NCBI GenBank assembly: GCA_949987565.1
Contig: OX465113.1
Coordinates: 695,764-759,763, forward strand
Reading direction: 5' to 3'
Length of the DNA: 64,000 nt
From: Luidia sarsii
Taxonomy: Eukaryota > Echinodermata > Asteroidea > Paxillosida > Luidiidae
The notes under the pieces are model-generated. The model searched no databases, had not been told where the DNA came from, and was given only the letters and a program-made list of their open reading frames with translations. The translations under genes were made by a program, and so were the position numbers. Of this stretch, positions 62,078 through 64,000 are shown in pieces (positions within the stretch are counted from its first letter, which is position 1; each line of letters starts with the position of its first letter).

Positions 62078-64000
62078 CAATTTTCTGAGACAATTCTCAG
62101 AGACGGATTTCCGAGTTGTTTTTCAAGGACGATTTTCAGAGATGATTTTCGGAGACGATTTTGAGAGACGATTTTCGGAGACAATTTAAGAGACGATTTT
62201 AAGAGACGATTTGAGACGATTTCCTAAGACAATTTTTCCATGCCATTTCAGCAGCGGTTGTCGTAGACGATTTTCGGAGAAGATTTTCTGAGAAAATTTT
62301 CAGAGACGATTTTTGGATGCGATTTTAGAAGATGACTTTCGGAGACGATTTTCGGAGACAATTTTTGGAGACGATTTTTGGAGACGATTTTCGGAGCATT
62401 TTTTAGAGATGATTTTCAGAGATTATTTTCGGAGATGATTTTGGAGGAGATTTTTGAAGACGATTTTCAAAGACGATTTTCAGAGATGATTTTCGTAGAC
62501 GATTTTCGGAGACGATTTTGAGACGATTTCATAAGACAATTTTTCGATGCCATTTTTCAGCAGCGGTTCTTGAAGACAATTTTCGGAGACGATTTTCGGG
62601 GACGGTTTCGGAGACGATTTTCGGAGACGATTTTCAGAGACGATTTTCGGGGACGATTTTCGGAGACGATTTTCGGAGACGATTTCGTAAGAAAATATTT
62701 CGAGGCCATTTTCAGGAGCGGTTTTCGCATGCAATTTTCAAAGCCGATTTTGAGAGACGATTTTTGGATAAGATTTTTAGAGACGATTTTCGGAGACAAT
62801 TTTTGTAGACGATTTTTTGGAGAAGATTTTTGAAGATGATTTTCAAAGACGTTTTTCAGAGATGATTTTCGGAGACGATTTTTGGAGACGATTTTTGGAG
62901 ACGATTTTTGGAGATGATTTTTGGAGACGATTTTTGGAGATGATTTTCGGAGACGTTTTTGGAGACTTTTTTTTTAAGATGATTTTCAGAGATTTTTTCC
63001 GATACGATTTTCGGAGATGATTTTCGGAGACGATTTTCGGAGACGATTTTGAGAGATGATTGTTTGATGCGATTTTCGAAGACGATTTTCAAAGATGTTT
63101 TTTGGAGATGATTTTCGGAGACGATTTTCGGAGACAATTTTGAGAGACGATTTTGAGAGACGATTTTTGGATGCGATTTCGAAGACGATTTTCGGAGACG
63201 TTTTTGGGGATGTTTTTTGGAGATGATTTTCAGAGATTTTTTCGGAGACGATTTTGAGAGACGATTTTCAAAGATGTTTTTTGGAGATGATTTTCGGAGA
63301 CGATTTTCGGAGACAATTTTGAGAGACGATTTTTGGATACGATTTCGAAGACGATTTTCGGAGACGATTTTGAGAGACGATTGTTTGATGCGATTTTCGA
63401 AGACGATTTTCGAAGATGTTTTTTGGAGATGATTTTCGGAGACGATTTTCGGAGACGATTTTCGGAGACAATTTTGAGAGACGATTTTTGGATGCGATTT
63501 CGAAGACGATTTTCGGAGACGATTTTGAGAGACGATTGTTTGATGCGATTTTCGAAGACGATTTTCGAAGATGTTTTTTGGAGATGATTTTCGGAGACGA
63601 TTTTCGGAGACGATTTTCGGAGACAATTTTGAGAGACGATTTTTGGATGCGATTTCGAAGACGATTTTAGGAGACGTTTTTGGGGATGTTTTTTGGAGAT
63701 GATTTTCAGAGATTTTTTCGGAGACGATTTTGAGAGACGATTTTCGGAGACGATTTTTGAAGACGATTTTCGGAGACGATTTTCGGAGACAATTTTTGGA
63801 TGCGATTTTCAAAGACGATTTTCGGTGACTTAATTGGAGATGATTTTCAGATGCGATTTTTGAAGACGATTATTGGAAACGATTTTCGGAGACGATTTTC
63901 GGAGACGTTTTTCGGAGCATTTTTTAGAGATGATTTTAGGAGACGATTTTGGGACGATTTTCTAAGACAATTTTTCGATGCCATTTTCAGCAGCGGTTGT
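62078..64000. repeat. 13-bp satellite array 3 (incomplete)
   Basis: Mostly the GATTTTCGGAGAC variant, with a block of about 165-170 bp (GATGCGATTTCGAAGACGAT...) repeated at 63170-63660. It lacks the long uniform runs of arrays 1 and 2. A 318-codon minus frame at 62856-63812 is a by-product of the stop-free unit. Confidence 0.85.

Larger units (their letters stand above)
57930..64000. repeat. higher-order repeat unit 3 (incomplete, runs off window)
   Basis: Thirteen modules, the exon-like segment at 61866-61917 and a 13-bp array still continuing at the window end. It begins with the same TGAG array-to-module junction as unit 2. Confidence 0.85.

Noticed and set aside
62856..63812. 318-codon minus-strand frame, the longest in the window
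   Set aside because: Same cause as above. The variant unit with CGGAGAC is stop-free on both strands, and both strands show overlapping long frames.
45040..64000. CRISPR-like array
   Set aside because: Units are contiguous or 0.3 kb long without unique spacers, and the locus is clearly eukaryotic.

Overview
The window is a metazoan nuclear locus. It has small exons, long introns with AG/GT borders, dense interspersed repeats and no bacterial features. Two genes point to a deuterostome invertebrate: a Tie-type (angiopoietin-receptor-like) receptor and a TESK-type kinase. The many TAGGCCTA and ACATGT palindromes make an echinoderm my best guess, but a hemichordate or lancelet is not excluded.

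Region 1 (1-12 kb, minus strand): thirteen exons, all joined at phase-1 introns, give about 820 residues of a Tie-like ectodomain. In order they encode a signal peptide, a fucolectin (F-type lectin) domain split over three exons, an Ig-like segment, an Ig domain, EGF-like modules carrying the Tie landmarks WGP, CPPGF and CLPDPYGCSC, and three fibronectin III domains. The transmembrane and kinase exons would lie left of base 1. The central lectin exon (7954-8043) was found from its WW.xDL motif, splice sites and phase.

Region 2 (12-21 kb): intergenic sequence between two divergently transcribed genes. It holds tRNA-derived SINE pieces, a perfect 55-bp hairpin and a 183-bp MITE with 9-bp target duplications.

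Region 3 (21.1-39.4 kb, plus strand): a complete ten-exon TESK-like kinase gene of 666 codons. Its introns carry ACATGT, AG, GCAA and CCTGC simple repeats, MITEs and many copies of a short repeat that resembles a decayed hammerhead ribozyme.

Region 4 (39.4-45 kb): downstream intergenic sequence. It contains an element with a hammerhead-type core followed by a canonical histone 3' stem-loop. A diverged relative lies in the Tie gene at 5.7-5.9 kb.

Region 5 (45.04-64 kb): three tandem higher-order units. Each has a train of about 0.3-kb modules (37 copies in all), then a 52-nt exon-like segment that is identical in all three, then a long array of a 13-bp unit. Units 2 and 3 start at an identical array-to-module junction. 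Most long reading frames here follow from a 13-bp unit that lacks stop codons, so I do not call proteins from them. Interspersed repeats common in the first 45 kb are not seen here.
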